Source: Linepithema humile
Taxonomy: Eukaryota; Arthropoda; Insecta; Hymenoptera; Formicidae
Length of the DNA: 64,000 nt
Reading direction: 5' to 3'
NCBI RefSeq assembly: GCF_040581485.1
Contig: NC_090134.1
Coordinates: 4,960,001-5,024,000, forward strand
The notes beneath the pieces were generated by a model, which saw nothing but the letters and a program-made list of their open reading frames with translations, had not been told where the DNA came from and did no database searches. This document shows positions 24,125-38,430 of the stretch, piece by piece. The first letter of the stretch is position 1. Each line of letters begins with the position of its first letter. The position numbers and the translations under genes are program-made.

Positions 24125-25627
24125 CGATCAATTTTTACGATCTATAATTGTATTCTCGTTTTTAAACGCGTCTCGTTTTTATGCTTAAAAAGTAATACTT
24201 ATTTATTAGTTTTCAAAATGTCAATTTTTATATACAGTTTCTTATGGTTTCTTTCCTCCACTTCAGAAATATATAAGTAAGCGACCGCAAGTGACGATGT
24301 TACTGCCATGCGATCTCATATTCCGCGAGGAAGTGCGCACTCGTAAACGAGAGTTTATACTTGTATAAAAAAGCCATCGACGATAACTCGCGGCGTACTT
24401 CGTCCACATAAGCAAACTTCCGCGCGTTTTCTCGTGGAAAAAAAATTTGACGAGTCGATTTTTTTACCGAGCACGTACGGCAGTAAATCCGCTATAGGCA
24501 TCCGTGAAAGTATCGTGCCCACGAGAGAGGCTCGTTTAACTTACATCGACGTACGTGCACGGCTCTCGTACCGTAAATCATACGAAACGCCATTAGGAGC
24601 GGAGCAGCAGCGCTCTGAAAATTGCGATGGAAAAGAAACCCGGATGTGTGTCTCAGCTGGTCGATGCTACAGACTCTGATTAAATTGCTTCCAAATTTTT
24701 TCCCGTGTATAATAAACTGGCTACGTTACAGCACAATAGTTTGCGCCGCGTATAGAGTTTGATGCGGAAAATTATTTTGTTAAAAAAATATATTTAAAAA
24801 AAAACTGTAAGAAAAAATTACACAAAAATAAATTGAAAATATATCATCAATATCAAATAGAATTATTATTCGTACTTGATGATAACAATATTATATTTTT
24901 GAGTGTGTTGATAATACAAAAAATATATAGCAAAGCATAACAAAAATAATATCTCTCTCAGATCCAAAAAATTCTGTCAATATTAAAATAAAATATATGA
25001 AGAAAGCTTCTCAGAGACGAACATTGTTCGTTTTAAAATGCATTAACAGTATAAGGGATTTCGCACGAAGAAACGGTCTGGTCGTTTCGCATTTCGCAGG
25101 AGTTTCGCGGTACTCCGCGGAAGGTCGGTGCTAAAGGTTCAGAAACGCCTTGTGAACCCTCGTTTCAAGCCCTTCACCCTCGTCTGCTTCGCCGCTGTCG
25201 AGTCTCGTAAGACGCCGTGCCGATCGCGGTGGAAAAATAGAGAAATAGAAAGAAGGGAAAGCATCCATTGCTCGTCGGTAGTCTTCGTAAGAGCTGTCAA
25301 TATAATTTCCTTTCTACATGGACGGTTGCGGGAGAAACATTTCGCCTCTCGAGGCGTCTGGAATGCATCCTCGCGATCCACGGAGAGATGCGGCTTCCGC
25401 CGCTTTGCGGAACGGCGGAATTCCTGACGTTTGACGAAACGCCGGTGTCAGAAGACGAGTGCACGAGTGGCGAAATAAATTCGTCTGCAATCGCGCATGA
25501 ATAATATTTATCTTGCGACAAGCATTATGCGTTTCCATATTCTTGCGTACGCATGCATTTGCGGGTACGAAATGTTATTTCATCTTGGCTGTCACTTGTA
25601 GACGATAAGAGCAATTCAGGAAAGATA

Positions 25628-25641
25628 TGTGTGTGTGTGTG
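25628..25641 (+). repeat. (TG)7 microsatellite
   Basis: Seven TG dinucleotides, about 260 bases left of the MITE. Confidence 0.95.
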
Positions 25642-25903
25642 CAGAAACAGTATTCATTTGTCATTACGCGAAAAATCCCGAAATGTTTTATTTTAATTTT
25701 AATAAGAAACTAAATCTCTACCAAATTTTATAGTGTAAAATTCCAGCATCTAAAAAATTGACATGTACATTTTAATATTCTAGACTTCTTTTTTTTCTAT
25801 AAGATTTCAATGCACCAGTAAAAAAAATGTGCATTCTAAACCTACCAAATGTTGATACAAGATTCTAAGACAAAAATGAATAAAATTTACATTGCTAAAT
25901 GTG

Positions 25904-26299
25904 CACTCAAAAAAATGATCTTGCAATAATAGCTAAAATTTTCTAGGTGTAAAAAATTAACTAAAACAGATAAATGATTAGCAACTGTTGTGATATTGCA
26001 TATGTAATTACTTAATCAGTTTAGATGACAGAAACAGAATATATATCTGTATTGTTTGTGAACTTTAAAAAGAAAGTTTCTCTAAAGCGCCTATCCATAT
26101 AAGATCAATCACGTGTTAGATCATGCAATGAATAACATTTAGCAATAGTACCTAAATTTTTCAGAAGCTATTGCTAGAACATTACTGCTATAAATTCTAT
26201 ATGTGACAAACAATATTTTCACAGATACGAAAAATAGCGATACATTCTTGTTGCGATATCTAGAAATCTAACTACATCAGCGAAATATTTTTTTGAGTG
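25904..26299. mobile_element. Non-autonomous DNA transposon (MITE) with 13-base TIRs and 11-base target-site duplication
   Basis: The left end CACTCAAAAAAAT (25904-25916) is the exact reverse complement of the right end ATTTTTTTGAGTG (26287-26299). Immediately outside, TGCTAAATGTG occurs on both sides (25893-25903 and 26300-26310): an 11-of-11 direct repeat, the signature of a target-site duplication. Weaker inverted similarity continues inward, including TTTCTAG at 25940-25946 facing CTAGAAA at 26260-26266. The 396-base interior is AT-rich and encodes nothing plausible, so it must have been moved by a transposase from elsewhere. An 11-base duplication is longer than the 8 bases of hAT and P elements and fits the 8-11 range reported for Mutator-like elements; the superfamily is otherwise unassigned. 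The intact duplication implies a fairly recent insertion. Confidence 0.85.
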
Positions 26300-29200
26300 T
26301 GCTAAATGTGGCTGCCTCGTTTTACATATTCTCGTATTAAATAAATAAAACTGAAAATCAGATATTGCATTTGACGTCAAATATACACAAATAGCACTAT
26401 GAAATTCGCTGCATAGAAAATACAATTCTCAAAAGACGTATTTTTACGAGATAAAAGTGAAAAAGAAAAATATAATAAAATCAAAAGTAAGCATAAAAAT
26501 AACCTAATGAATTATAGATCTCTTTTTTTTTTATTTTAATATAAAATATTTCTGATGCAAATTAAATATATGTACTTCTCAGCAGTGTGGCCAGCGATTT
26601 ATTATTCGTTATTGTGTTACGTATCTAAATGGCATACATAAAGTATTCACAGCAGACGGGAAAAAAGAAAATGCAATGGTGGAAAAAGAAGAATGGCTTA
26701 AACAGGAATCCCATAGTGATCGTGAAATACGATTTTCTTTTGTCCTGAATCGCGGCGGCTTGGCTGACGGGCGATCGGTTTATTTCACGGTGCGTTACAC
26801 GCGTAATTTTCAAATATTGGTCTGATTTATCGTTGTATTAACGGTTAGGAGTACTCGCTTCCGTCGACGACGACAGGACGATCTCCATCGTCAACGGACT
26901 CGCGCGAATGAGAACGCCCCTTCGACGAGCGGGCTATAAATATTCAGGGTGGCGCCGACAAGGAGCACGGGCCCTCGAAAAAGCGCGATCTGGTCGTGCC
27001 TAACCGTGGAAATCTGATTTGTGCTACGGGAAAGTTTGATTGCCGATGAAATCAGTCGAGGGCTGCGAGTTTCTTTTCACAATGCTCCGAGTATCTCCGG
27101 TATTCAAATCTTTTCCAAAATTTAATTATATTGTTCGAAAAATAATAATTGCATTAATTATAATTGATCTAACAATTTACTGTGTGATAAGTAATAATAA
27201 TAAAATAAGAAACGAGCATTTAATATGAGATTTGTCACGAGATTGTTCTACATTATAATACAACAACAATTTGTAAAATTTGTTAAATAAATAATCAGAA
27301 AAATTTTAGATTTCTCAATTAACTGCGCTTTTAAAAAGATTAAATGTGATGTTTGATAATTTCCGACTATGAATACCGTTCTTATACTCAATTAGTTCCG
27401 ACAAATGTTTTTTTTTAACGATTAAAAGTTCACGCGCTGTCAAGACAAAGGGAGAGATTAGCAGCTGAAGAAAATGCCTGACGAGTCGGAGAGAATATGT
27501 AAATACTCGTAATACTCGGATGAAAGTTCCATATGAGAATGAGAAAGTTCGCAAAAGTTCCCCAATGCAGATATTTGCACGCTCGCGTCTATGCGGCGCG
27601 AGGACGAATGCGAATTTACGACGATCCGTTCACCCTTCCATCGCCATAATCGAGATCGTAGAATCCTTCCGAAAGGTGCCATTATCTTCGCTGGCATTTA
27701 GCAAATTTCGCCGTATTTTCGCGAAGTCCTGATGAAGTCGTACACGAATTGTCGAATTCCGCGTAACGTGCGAATTGAATTGCGCCGAAGCACGCGTAGA
27801 ACGATGTTCCCGCGCTGCATAGACGCGAAATTGGAATATTTATATTGCGTATAATGGAAAGCGCGAGATATTTCTTTGCCGAGGGAAAGATATCGTGACG
27901 GTTCGCCAATAGGAATGTCACCTTCTCTCGGAAACCGGAATTTTTATCCTTTTTTAGCATCCGAGCTAAACCAGACGATGGCGACCATTTCTCATTTCTC
28001 TTGGTGCGATAAAAAAGTTAAAAATACATGTCGCATAAATTCGTTAACTCGCTCGCAAGCCCGGTAGTCGCGCCGAATTTATCTGTCTTTCATATTTATC
28101 GCGCTTCTCATAAATAGCCGTAATGCGCTGAAGAACGCGTTAGTTCCAGCAATTTGGACCCAACTGATCTTTGTATTACTCTCCAATGTTACGAGATACA
28201 TCAGAAATAAATCGACGTTAGCGTCGGACGGACGATGTCGTAATATGAAAAAATGTCTTCGATATGAAATGTACGTGAGACCAAAACCATACACGGTCGT
28301 GTTTTCCTAGTCTTTTTGACGCGGCTCGACGCGACTGCAACTGCGAGCGTATGACGTATTGTGGCCAAAAATTGCGGTAGGACGGATTTCACCGACGAGT
28401 GCAATGACATTTTTACGAGCACTCCCACTGTCCAATGAAAAAGCATTTGTCTGCTATTCCTTCCCTGGCTCTGCGCCTTTCTTGACCGCTTCCCGCCGCG
28501 CGCCATTTGTCGCGCACGTCCAACTATTATTGACGCAATATCGAGTAACTTTCATTTGCGAACGCCGCGACGATGCTCGCCAGCGGCTGTCGGTCCTCTT
28601 CAAAGCGGGAGGCAGTCACGTGTCGGTGGGAACGAATAAATTTTCGATAAACCGACGTCGACGGGCGACGATCGCTCCGATTTCGCTGTCCCGACGCGAC
28701 GACGCGTATCGAGTTCCCGTCGTCGAAATAACGCTGAAATATGCCATGTATGTGACAGAATCACGTCTGAGCAACAGATAATACAAAGTAATCCTTGCCT
28801 AATACGTTGAACAACAAGAAAATTCAGTTCAATCAATTATTTAAGAACGTCATTAGAAGCGGTGTTCTTTTCATTAAGGAAAAGATCGACTAATCATCAC
28901 ACACAAGAAATATATTAAAATAAAATTATCGGCAGCTAAAAAATCCACAAACAGCGCTGCCTTTCAAGCTATACTAATTATAACAATAATTAATTTATAT
29001 TATTCATAAATATATTATTTGCCGTTTTAAATCTTTTATTAAAGATGGATAAATAGAACCAGGGAAGGAATAAAATTAGAACTTCGCTTATTGAGCTACT
29101 TCCTTCCACTTGCTTCAAGTTGCTTATTAAGCTGTAAAGTTGTTGCTGTTATCCCCAAACCACTATCCTCGCCCGGGTATGGAAGTTTCCAACTCGATTC

Positions 29201-32200
29201 ATCCAAAATCCCATTCATGCGGCACGCGGGTGGATTGTAATCCGGATAAGAAAAGGTTATCAGCCGGTATCGGTTTCGAGGACGATAACTCACGCCGGGA
29301 AGGAACAAAATCTCGTTCCGGTAACTCCTGCGCGCGGTAGCTCCCCCGGGAGCACCGGGTTTGTAACATTTTGACAGTTCGAGGGCGTTTCGTCCCGGGA
29401 GGTGCAGCTTCTGGTCTCGCAGGCGTTAACAAGCGGCGACGTAAGAGAAACCGAGTGCGCGAGAGAGAGGGCGGATAGAGCTCGTAGATCAACGAGAGCG
29501 ACGAGCGACTCGAAATATCGAGGGTCGGAGACTGGTTAGCATAATGTCAGCCGGGAGCGACGGCGAAAAAACGGTCGGGCGAGGGCGGAGATGGCGAAAG
29601 CGGGGGTGAATTTTCTGAAAAATGTCAGACAGGGTGCCCCGATGCACACCTCCGGAGTGCCGTGAGCCGCGACGCTTTTGCGTACCTCCGCCGTAAAAAT
29701 CCGAGTTATCGGTAGCTTGAAGAATAGGCACGGAAAGCGACGTAGGCGAAAAAATATTCTCTCAAGGCGCGAGCGAATTGCGACGGACTGGGTAGTGTTA
29801 TCAGACGACGAGTGCGGTGCAATTTGCGGTGCGTGACAATTTTCCTTCCCGCAAACTTTCGACATGCGTTTTTTGTCGCGCGAGAGAATAATTTAGCAAG
29901 AAATAACATTCCAGATTTTTGTCATTCAGCAAACTTATCTCGCGTCGGATATAGATTTTAATAAATGCGAAAATGTGCGATTTATAGTCGGACGAGTTAT
30001 GTAAAATGCGCATACTTGATTTCGAGTTTAGCATTTCGGCTTGAGCGAAGTGAATCGTTATGTGATATACAACGAATATTGCAAAATCGCTTATGCATTC
30101 CTCGCGCATTCTCCGAGAAGAGTTTTACGGCCATACATTGATAGATTTCTTCGCAATTCCTCTTCGCGTTGGCCAGCTGCTGCGGGATCCCGTTCCGTTT
30201 TCAAATGCGCTACTTCCCGAAAGGAGAACGCAGAAACTTCGGAGCAAGAATAAAATTTATATCGCTACTTTAAGGACAATAGTATACGGCCGCTGCATAC
30301 CGGCCAGCATGAACAAGATGCGCTACCGATTGTCGCGTCAGGTTTACGGCGCCCGCCCTTTCATCCTCCGGCAAATGATCGCGCTCTTTGTCCACCGGAC
30401 GTGGCCTGTATTACAAACGTAACTCGAGAGTCCTGACGTATTCGACCTGAGAAGAGAGCACACCTATATATCTTGTGGTAATAAACTGTAGATACAGCAG
30501 CCAGAACGTGCGGCGTTCAGTGTCCCGCCTTCTCCCCCCCCTTCCCCCTTTAGAAACGGCTTCTTACCCTTTCGCAACCCGCTCCTCCTCTGTCTGTACT
30601 TTCCCGTCAGCTTAATCCTCGACCGACAAGCTCGATAAACCGCCAAGACACGACACTGCCATTTTTTTTCCACAGCGGGGAAGAAGCACACACGCACGAT
30701 TTCCGTGTCGATCGCTTTATAATCTCTCATATCGTCGCGGCATTATTGGACGCGTGTGAAATATGTATTATCCATAAAAGATGCCGGAGGACTTACGTGC
30801 GTGGAATACGACAGAATGTATTCCGCGATAATCCAAATCGGCGCCGTGCCATTTGCGAGCGGACGAACGAGTGCGGCGTTAAATTTCATAAGCGCGTTCG
30901 GCGAAATCGTTCGGCGGGAATGCATTATACAGGACGTCGTAACCGCGGGATGCTGCGCTTTCGAGTATAGATAAAGGGGCGACCAATGCGAAGCGACACA
31001 ATCTTTTCCGCGCGGCATTCAACTGTCGCTTGAAGCAGCGTTTACGGATGATGTACGTTCGCGCCGCGAGCGCGCGTATTTTGTCTTTCCTCCCCCGTCC
31101 GAATGCATTTTGCGAGATGCGCTATACAAGCGCGCGGGGGAACGATTCCGCGTCGGATTCGATCTCGATGAACGTTGTACTCTCGTCAAATACAGCTTAC
31201 CGAGACCAATTTTCTGGAAGAGCGCGATCTTTTCTTCCAGAAGAGAAAGAAGAAAACAAAAAAAGAGAACGATATCCTATTCCCGCGTTATCCGCGCGTC
31301 GCACGCAACCTCAAATCCGTCTATTCGTGGAAAATAATGTCGTCTTCGAAAACGTTCTTTTCTTCCTGCTCGCGATGATTTTTCCAGGCTATCTCGAGAT
31401 GGACATCGCCGATAATGCGCCTCCTCTTCGACGTACATCTCTCTTCACGCGCCAACTATCTCAAGCCGTCGTCCTTCACGCAATTATCCGTCGAGAGGTT
31501 CGTTCCGTCTCCTGGGAGATTCTAGACTGGTCGGCCAGGTGGATCGCACCGAGATCTACTCCACTTGGCTGCCGCAACGACGACAACGATGTACGACGCC
31601 GTCGCGAGCAGCAGTAGTATAGACGTTGTTGTGGTCAGCCGCGCGGGCTTCTGAGTAGTTACAGCCAGATGGGGGTCGACAGGTGCTCGCTCTCGGACGA
31701 ACAGCGAAAACGGGAACGAAAGGAAGCAGCTCTTCTAAGTGATATCACGGGACATCGCGCAGAAAAAGCCGCGATGTCTGAGCTTGCTCTTGTCATCGGT
31801 TCAAGAATCGAGTTTTCTCTAAAATCTCAGACGCACGCGTAGACTCCATGAATTTTACAGGAGCATGTAAATATTGATTTCAACATTTCTCTATGAGAAT
31901 AAGAACAGTGTATATTGATCAATTATTTCTATAAAATATATTAATTTTTACAGAAATTTTCTTAAAATTTTATTAAACATATTTCAGTTTAAATATTAAT
32001 TCAAACATCAATATTGATATATTTGGCGTAATTACCGTATAATATTTGCATGAATTCTACGATTTGTATATTTATTTTACTAAAGAGGTAACTTCAGATT
32101 TCATCTGTCAACATCCGTAAAATTATCAGTGTTTCCTAACTTTCTTTAAACGTTTCGATATTACAAGTCTCTAATGAGGACCAAAAGCGTCTGAAGACAA

Positions 32201-35200
32201 AATAACGAAGTGCATTTTATGGATGAAGGAATAATCGCGCGAAAACTCCTTAATCTCCTTTCCGCTTTTGAAACTTCTCTCGACAGCATAGTACACACGA
32301 CGAAGTGTGTCGTAACTCCAAGGGCCCTTTCATTTCTGCTTGTTTACAGTGGTCTATCTCTAGTCCTTAGAAGCACGACTAAAGATAGGTGTCCTCAGTG
32401 AACCGTAAATACGTCCTTTACTTTACTCTCTTCTTTTCACGGATGAAAGCCAACCGGAAAAATCCAACACATTTTAAAACTAGACTCGAGAAAGCTCAAA
32501 AGAAACTCGGAACTAAAAATTAATGAACATGAAAAATGAAACAGTTTGACGTGTAGAGAGTTTTTTGTTTTCTTTCTATTTTTAAAAAAATTTTTTTGGA
32601 AAGTAAAAAAATTTCATCGCACGATAATTATATAATTATGTGTACTATGCAGCGATTTTTTGGCGGAATTGTAAATTCTGTTACATCAAATGAACCACAC
32701 TTTGACGGAGTCTTAGCGTCACTTGAAATTTGAACGTATCGGAAGTATGAAACGCCCTTCGCGAATATCGCACTCACTATACGCATCCCCACATACGCGA
32801 TCTTAATTTGCAAACTATTCCCATATAATGCCGCCACGTGACGATAACCAAGCATAGTTACGCAAACACGTACACACGCGCGTATTACGTACACGGACAA
32901 TATAACCGTCGTCGACCTCGTGCGATCGGCAACGTCGCGTCTTCTGGACACGCAACGTCTGCGTGCCGGTGTAGGAAACTATGCGACTTCAAAAGCCACC
33001 CCCGGCCCCCGAGCCATCCGCCGCCGCCGCCCCCGCCGGCGTTAATATATACCAGTAGCGCCTGACAGGTGCCTCCTCGCCGGACGGAGCTCTGGGTTAC
33101 GTTGACACTAAGTTCGCAGTTTACGACCGCGCTGCTGCGATCGATACCAGTACCGTATCGCCCACGGATCTACACTACGCCGACCACGAAAAATCATCTC
33201 GCACAAAGTCGCAAGCTCGACACGCAATTTCCGACTTTTCATTTCGGCATTCGTCATCGGAACGTCAACGTTAACGACTGGAAAATGTTAATGCACGCGT
33301 ATCCCTTAACTCGCGGGGAAATGCGAAGCGACGTCTGAAGGAGAAATTGTAGCGCATTGACTTTTAATTAATATGATAAAACATAATTTAATTCTGACGC
33401 AGATGCTTTACCAAGTATCAGAAAAAGCAGCATGACATACATGTTTATTATCTTCTTAATCTTATAATTAGAGTGATTTTTTGTAACTGTTTCTAACATT
33501 AAAATGTGTGCGTATGATTTATGATTTCCATAAAATAATTATCCAAGAAACAAGATCGTTCGGAAATAAAAAATAATCATTTGGCGATTATCAAGCGAAA
33601 TGAGCGCCAAATTCTATATCCGAAACAAGCTTGACTCTTCCAAGCAGGGGAAATCTTCGTAAGACTTTGCGTACCGCGACTCCGAAATTATTTGAAAGAT
33701 CTTAAACTATTGGAATGCTCGTTTGCAGTTTGCGTATACGCTATAGCGCGAAGCAATAACCAAATCGAGGGAGGGAGAAGAGGAGGCGAATTACGACGTA
33801 AGAACAGCCTCGCATCAGTCTGCGTGCAACATTTCCGACGCGGTAAGCAATCCTCTGTGAGTACACAACTCCGATTCGGTGCAAGTTTCCGACTTTCCCC
33901 CTTCCATCCCTGCGCTCGGAGCTATCTCTAATCCCTCGTCACTCAAGCAATATTAAGCCAAGTTTTCAAGAGTCTTACGCGGGTCTCGTTCGTACGCGCG
34001 CGCCACAATTCGCATAAAACAGCGCTCAAACACAAAGCAAAGGTGGAATTAAGTTGTAGTACAATAGAGAATATAAAGGCACTCCGAGACCGATCGAAAT
34101 GCCCCAGCATGTAAAGGCTCTCAGGCGAGATTTAAATCCCAGATTTTTCGCTTAGCTCGGCAGCTCAGCAAACGTGGCCTTACGATTATATTGAACGCAA
34201 TAAATCACATATCCCAAATTTAAATATAATCTTCGGATTTCTCGTCGTATTTATTAAATATTCTCTATCGACAATCAATATTTATAGAAACCTCGTCTAT
34301 CAATAGTTTTCGACAATATATCTTGACAAATTTAACGCCTACGCTTCTTGGACAAAGTTTAAATAAAATAAAATTCAACTCGTATTAAAAATTAAATGCA
34401 TTTTCAAGGAAATAAAGTTTTCTGTTCATGAAGCACGCGAACGTGAAAAAAAAACTATACAACTGAAGTTGAATTGTTCTTCCGGAGAAACTCTACAATT
34501 ATTGTAACAATAACTTTCGCATCAGGCTATATATAAAGTGCAGCGTTTCGACGATGCTCAATGCAACTTTGCGCAAAGAGAAGTCCGACTTCTCGTGAAG
34601 CTTCTATTTCCGTTACCTCATTCACTGGTAATCCCTCATCCCTGGACCAATATGCAGCTAGTGGAAGAGGAAGTCTTGTCTTGCGGCTAAGTGTTCGGCA
34701 AGTTTCGACGAGCCTTACGTGCTCGCCTTCACCTCACCCTTGTACGCCGGACGTACAACGAGCAACAAAGGCTCGTTTCTCGCTTGTTGCTCCATAATCC
34801 CACCAAAGAAAACGAGCAATGGCCGGCACGCTAAGAGGATCCAGTTTCCCTCTTCCCTCTCTTTCTTCCTCTCTCCTCCCTTCTCTCACGCTTCCTCTCG
34901 ATGTTTACATCAATAATTGGCACGCAGCTTAAATTACATAAACTATTTTACGCTATTTTGCAAAAGAGTCAAAAATAGAAATTCAAAGAAACCGACATCT
35001 CGCTGCTATCTGTCACGACTTTGCCATCAAAAAACGAAAAATTTATCTTGTGAGTATTATTGAAAATGTCTTTCAAAATTCAGAAATTATTAAGTGATAA
35101 ACAGAATATTGTAATTATAATTAAAAAACAACAATACAGATTAAACATCAATAAAATAAAAATATAATATTTGTAGACGAAATAAATTGAAAGCGTGCGT

Positions 35201-36944
35201 GAGTCACAAAAATACACAGCTCCGCATAGTTTTACTCATATTTGCTGTCAACTGAAAAAATATTCGCTCGCGTGCGCCAGGATTCAAGGAGAGAGATGAT
35301 TAGTTATTACGACAGTTACTATAGGCATTTATCAAAGTGCTTCCTGTTTTAATGTTTATGGTCGTGATTATTTATTTTGCGTTGCGGAACGGGCGAGATT
35401 AAAAAGGGCGTGTAAGTAAAAGAAGACCGAACGTGAAAATAGTCCAAATACGTACGCGAGCCGTCCGGTAGTTTATTTTTAATCGAAGCGCTCGCCAAAC
35501 GACAAGTCACGCTCCGAGAGGCGACGGCGTGCCTCTCATTTGTGAAGTAAAAAACCATTATTTGTCACTATGTCGTTGCTGCATGTCAGGCAGAAAAAGC
35601 GACAAGTCGCTTCACGAAGCGTCGAGACGAACGTTAATTAATGAATTACGGTCTCGCCGATAATGCTCACGACTTGCTTCCGGTGAACTATCGAGCGCAT
35701 TTACGAGCATTACATGCGCAATTTTTCTAAAGTCAGATAATGAAGTTCGCGCGGTCATTAAGTACACGTCGTTACAGCACGTAAAATATTATAGTACTTG
35801 ATTTCAGGATACCGTAATTAAATTGCACCAGTAGGAATAATTCTCTAAAGCTCGACAAACGTAAAAGTGACTCGTAAATTTGTAAAGTTTTACTTTCAAA
35901 TCAACGGAATTTTTCTCTCCCGACACTTAATCAAACTTTCGCTTTCGGATGAAAAATCGCCTCGAGGATCTATAGAACATTCATTGAGAGTTTCAGTGCC
36001 GCCTCGAAGATCAAAAGCCTCCTCGCAAATCGCCCCGTGGCGATAGTAAATTTCCTACAATTAAAATATCTTTGGAGGTGCCATAAGCCGCCGGCCCTTC
36101 ATCTTCCTTACCGCGTGTCCTAATTTACGCGCCGCGACGAAAACCTTCTGCGAGCCGCAAATTAAAATTATTGACCGACATCTTGCCTCCGCAAGCTCGT
36201 AATTCATTTTTCAAAGGGATGAGAATACTCATTGAAAATAGTAGAACACGAGTACTCTCGTGTCTGCCGCACTAATCGCGTCGAAAGCATGTCTGTCGAC
36301 CGCCGCGGCGTTGTCACATGTGGGTGTTAATTGCGACAAAAAAATAGCCTGCATGATCTGTTATCATCGCAGAAGCGCATGTTGATTAATGCGTGCACAT
36401 GTGTCTCTAAGCGCCAGCTGAGCCCTACAAAACATCCAACTATTTATATATTCCATTGTGTGCAAAAAAATTTAAATCTTTGTTTCTGATTTTTATAAAT
36501 TTACGCAAATTTTACACTAAATTAACATAAAATTACCATTATTAAATTTATAAAATGCATGAGATGTACCAAAAATAAAAAAATGTAAACCGAGAGATTT
36601 AAATCCAAAATAGAATATAAAAAAAAAGAATAATATTTCCGCGACTTCTGTTTAATGGTATTTCATAACCGAGTTGCACAAAAGTCGTAAAGTCACATTG
36701 GACCCTTGGAGACGTATCATTTATATAGAACGGGACTAGGACATTTTTTATACGGTGTGAAGAAGGGGAACAAGTGTCGTGCCACCCCGACATCCGGAAC
36801 GAAATCGCCAAGAAGAAAGATATCTTCCCGCGCATATTTCTGAAAGTGTCAAGACAACACGTCACCTTGGAGGTCACGTCAGTGTCGCGACTGATGCCAC
36901 ACGGCCGTCCCTGGAGACGACCCAGGATATCCTAAAAAGCGAGA

Positions 36945-36960
36945 GCGCGCGCGCGCGCGC
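36945..36960 (+). repeat. (GC)8 run
   Basis: Eight alternating GC dinucleotides, preceded by GAGA. Alternating purine-pyrimidine sequence of this kind can adopt Z-DNA. Confidence 0.95.
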
Positions 36961-38411
36961 GTGCCTGTACGCTTCGACTGGCCTCGTCGGCCGTATGTAT
37001 ATGTTGCCGTGCCGTATCCGCGTGCACACACCCACGCGGAAGAGTGTCGCACGTCCGGGAAACGTCTGAGTGCCGTCGACTGTATGATAGATGCGTCGGT
37101 TTTGACGTAACGTAATAGGTACAGACGCGCCAGGGAGTGCACTCACGTTTCTCTCTTGCTTCTTTGTTTTAATACACACCTCTCTCGCCGCGAAACGCAC
37201 ACACGCGGCTCGCCTCAATTTGCTAAAGGAGCCCTGCCATCGCGGTTTAAGGGAAGATACATCGATCCCGAAGTGCATTCTTCGCAAAGTGTACCGCGGA
37301 GCATCCGCCGGGATCGGTTATGAAACGGCGCGAGACGACGGACAGCTGTCGCATGCATTTTCATTTATCACGTATTTGATAATCCTGATTTTAAGCGGAC
37401 AAGTTTTACGAAAACCGCACAGCTGTGACAAACTATGAGTCGCTAAGTTGAAATAGATTAATTATTATTCACTGATTAGAACTGCTCGCGGTAACAATGC
37501 TGTTGCAAATTTAATATCGGCACGTAAGGATTAAATATTATTATTTGTATTATTATTCGAGATAAATGTGATGAAGTTGCTATACATCGTCCCGGATATT
37601 CTCTATATAGTGCTGTTTTATCGATTTGCCCTCGTGGTTGTGTCCGACAAATCGACATTGCGTTTATGCAGCCGGCTTGTCTAGATCAAGACCCGCTCGC
37701 GTGCCTGTATAATTCAAGATATAGACACTACAGAGGCAAACGTCAGCGATGCGAAGCGTTTCAGAGTTACATCCCCGCAATCATAACTGTTGTGACATCG
37801 TTCACTCGTTTCATTTTCCGTGCCGTTGTCTCTTAATGTTTCCGCAACTTATATCCCTACGTATTTTTATGTTGACAATCGTTTCGCTCGCTATGCGCAT
37901 CGCACTGCGAAAGTTCTTCGCTCAAGTATCGCTGTCATAATCGATATCCGGTAAGCTGCATCTGTCGTGCCGCGTTCGTACTTCCGCCTTAATGCCGCGC
38001 GACATCATAAATGCACGAAAATGACCTAAGTCGCCTCGCATTCCGCATCGCGTTCAACACGACAACATCGATTCGGCGGTGGAAAATGAATTTTTAACGA
38101 AGCAGAATTCATATTTTCTTCAAACAAAATTCATGTTTCGCCGTTTCATACTTTCCTAAATTAATAACGTTTTACGCTATTGTCGCGTCAAACTCATCCC
38201 TATCATTGCTATATTTTTTTCCGCATGTGATGCGATACGTGCGATCTGCCAATATGGCCGCAGATCACTCGAGTTATAGGGGAAGACCATAAAAAATACT
38301 GCAACCAAGAAAAAGAAAGAAGCACAGGAGGAGAGTATACGATCGGCATATCGGCGATCAATAAATCAGGGCGTGTACACCCTCCTGCTGGGGTGCGTGC
38401 GAGAGTGGTAC

Positions 38412-38430
38412 CGTCGTCGTCGTCGTCGTC
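38412..38430 (+). repeat. (CGT)6 trinucleotide repeat
   Basis: Six CGT units plus a C, followed by a diverged ATCGTG. Confidence 0.95.

Larger units (their letters stand above)
18563..25892. other. Non-coding: upstream flank or first intron of the KIF26-type gene
   Basis: A CpG-dense block at 18563-18860 directly upstream of the exon could be a promoter region or first exon on the minus strand. Further CpG-rich blocks lie at 21440-22000 and 23400-23800. AT-rich ones lie at 19930-20820, 24680-25060 and 25680-25890. A hydrophobic minus frame at 20817-21191 (124 codons) is the only open frame with unusual content; it was not recognised. Confidence 0.55.

Noticed and set aside
24894..24904. ATTTTTGAGTG resembling the right end of the MITE
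   Set aside because: The T-run is shorter, no matching left end was found and no flanking duplication exists.
31030..31617. 195-codon plus frame
   Set aside because: Residue content is Arg/Ser-rich as expected from CpG-rich sequence. No domain, no splice partners, and a frame of this size is expected about once by chance in a window like this.
34521..34600. TATATAAAG followed by an ATG about 30 bases later
   Set aside because: No initiator motif at the proper spacing, and the following 78-codon frame has no recognisable content.
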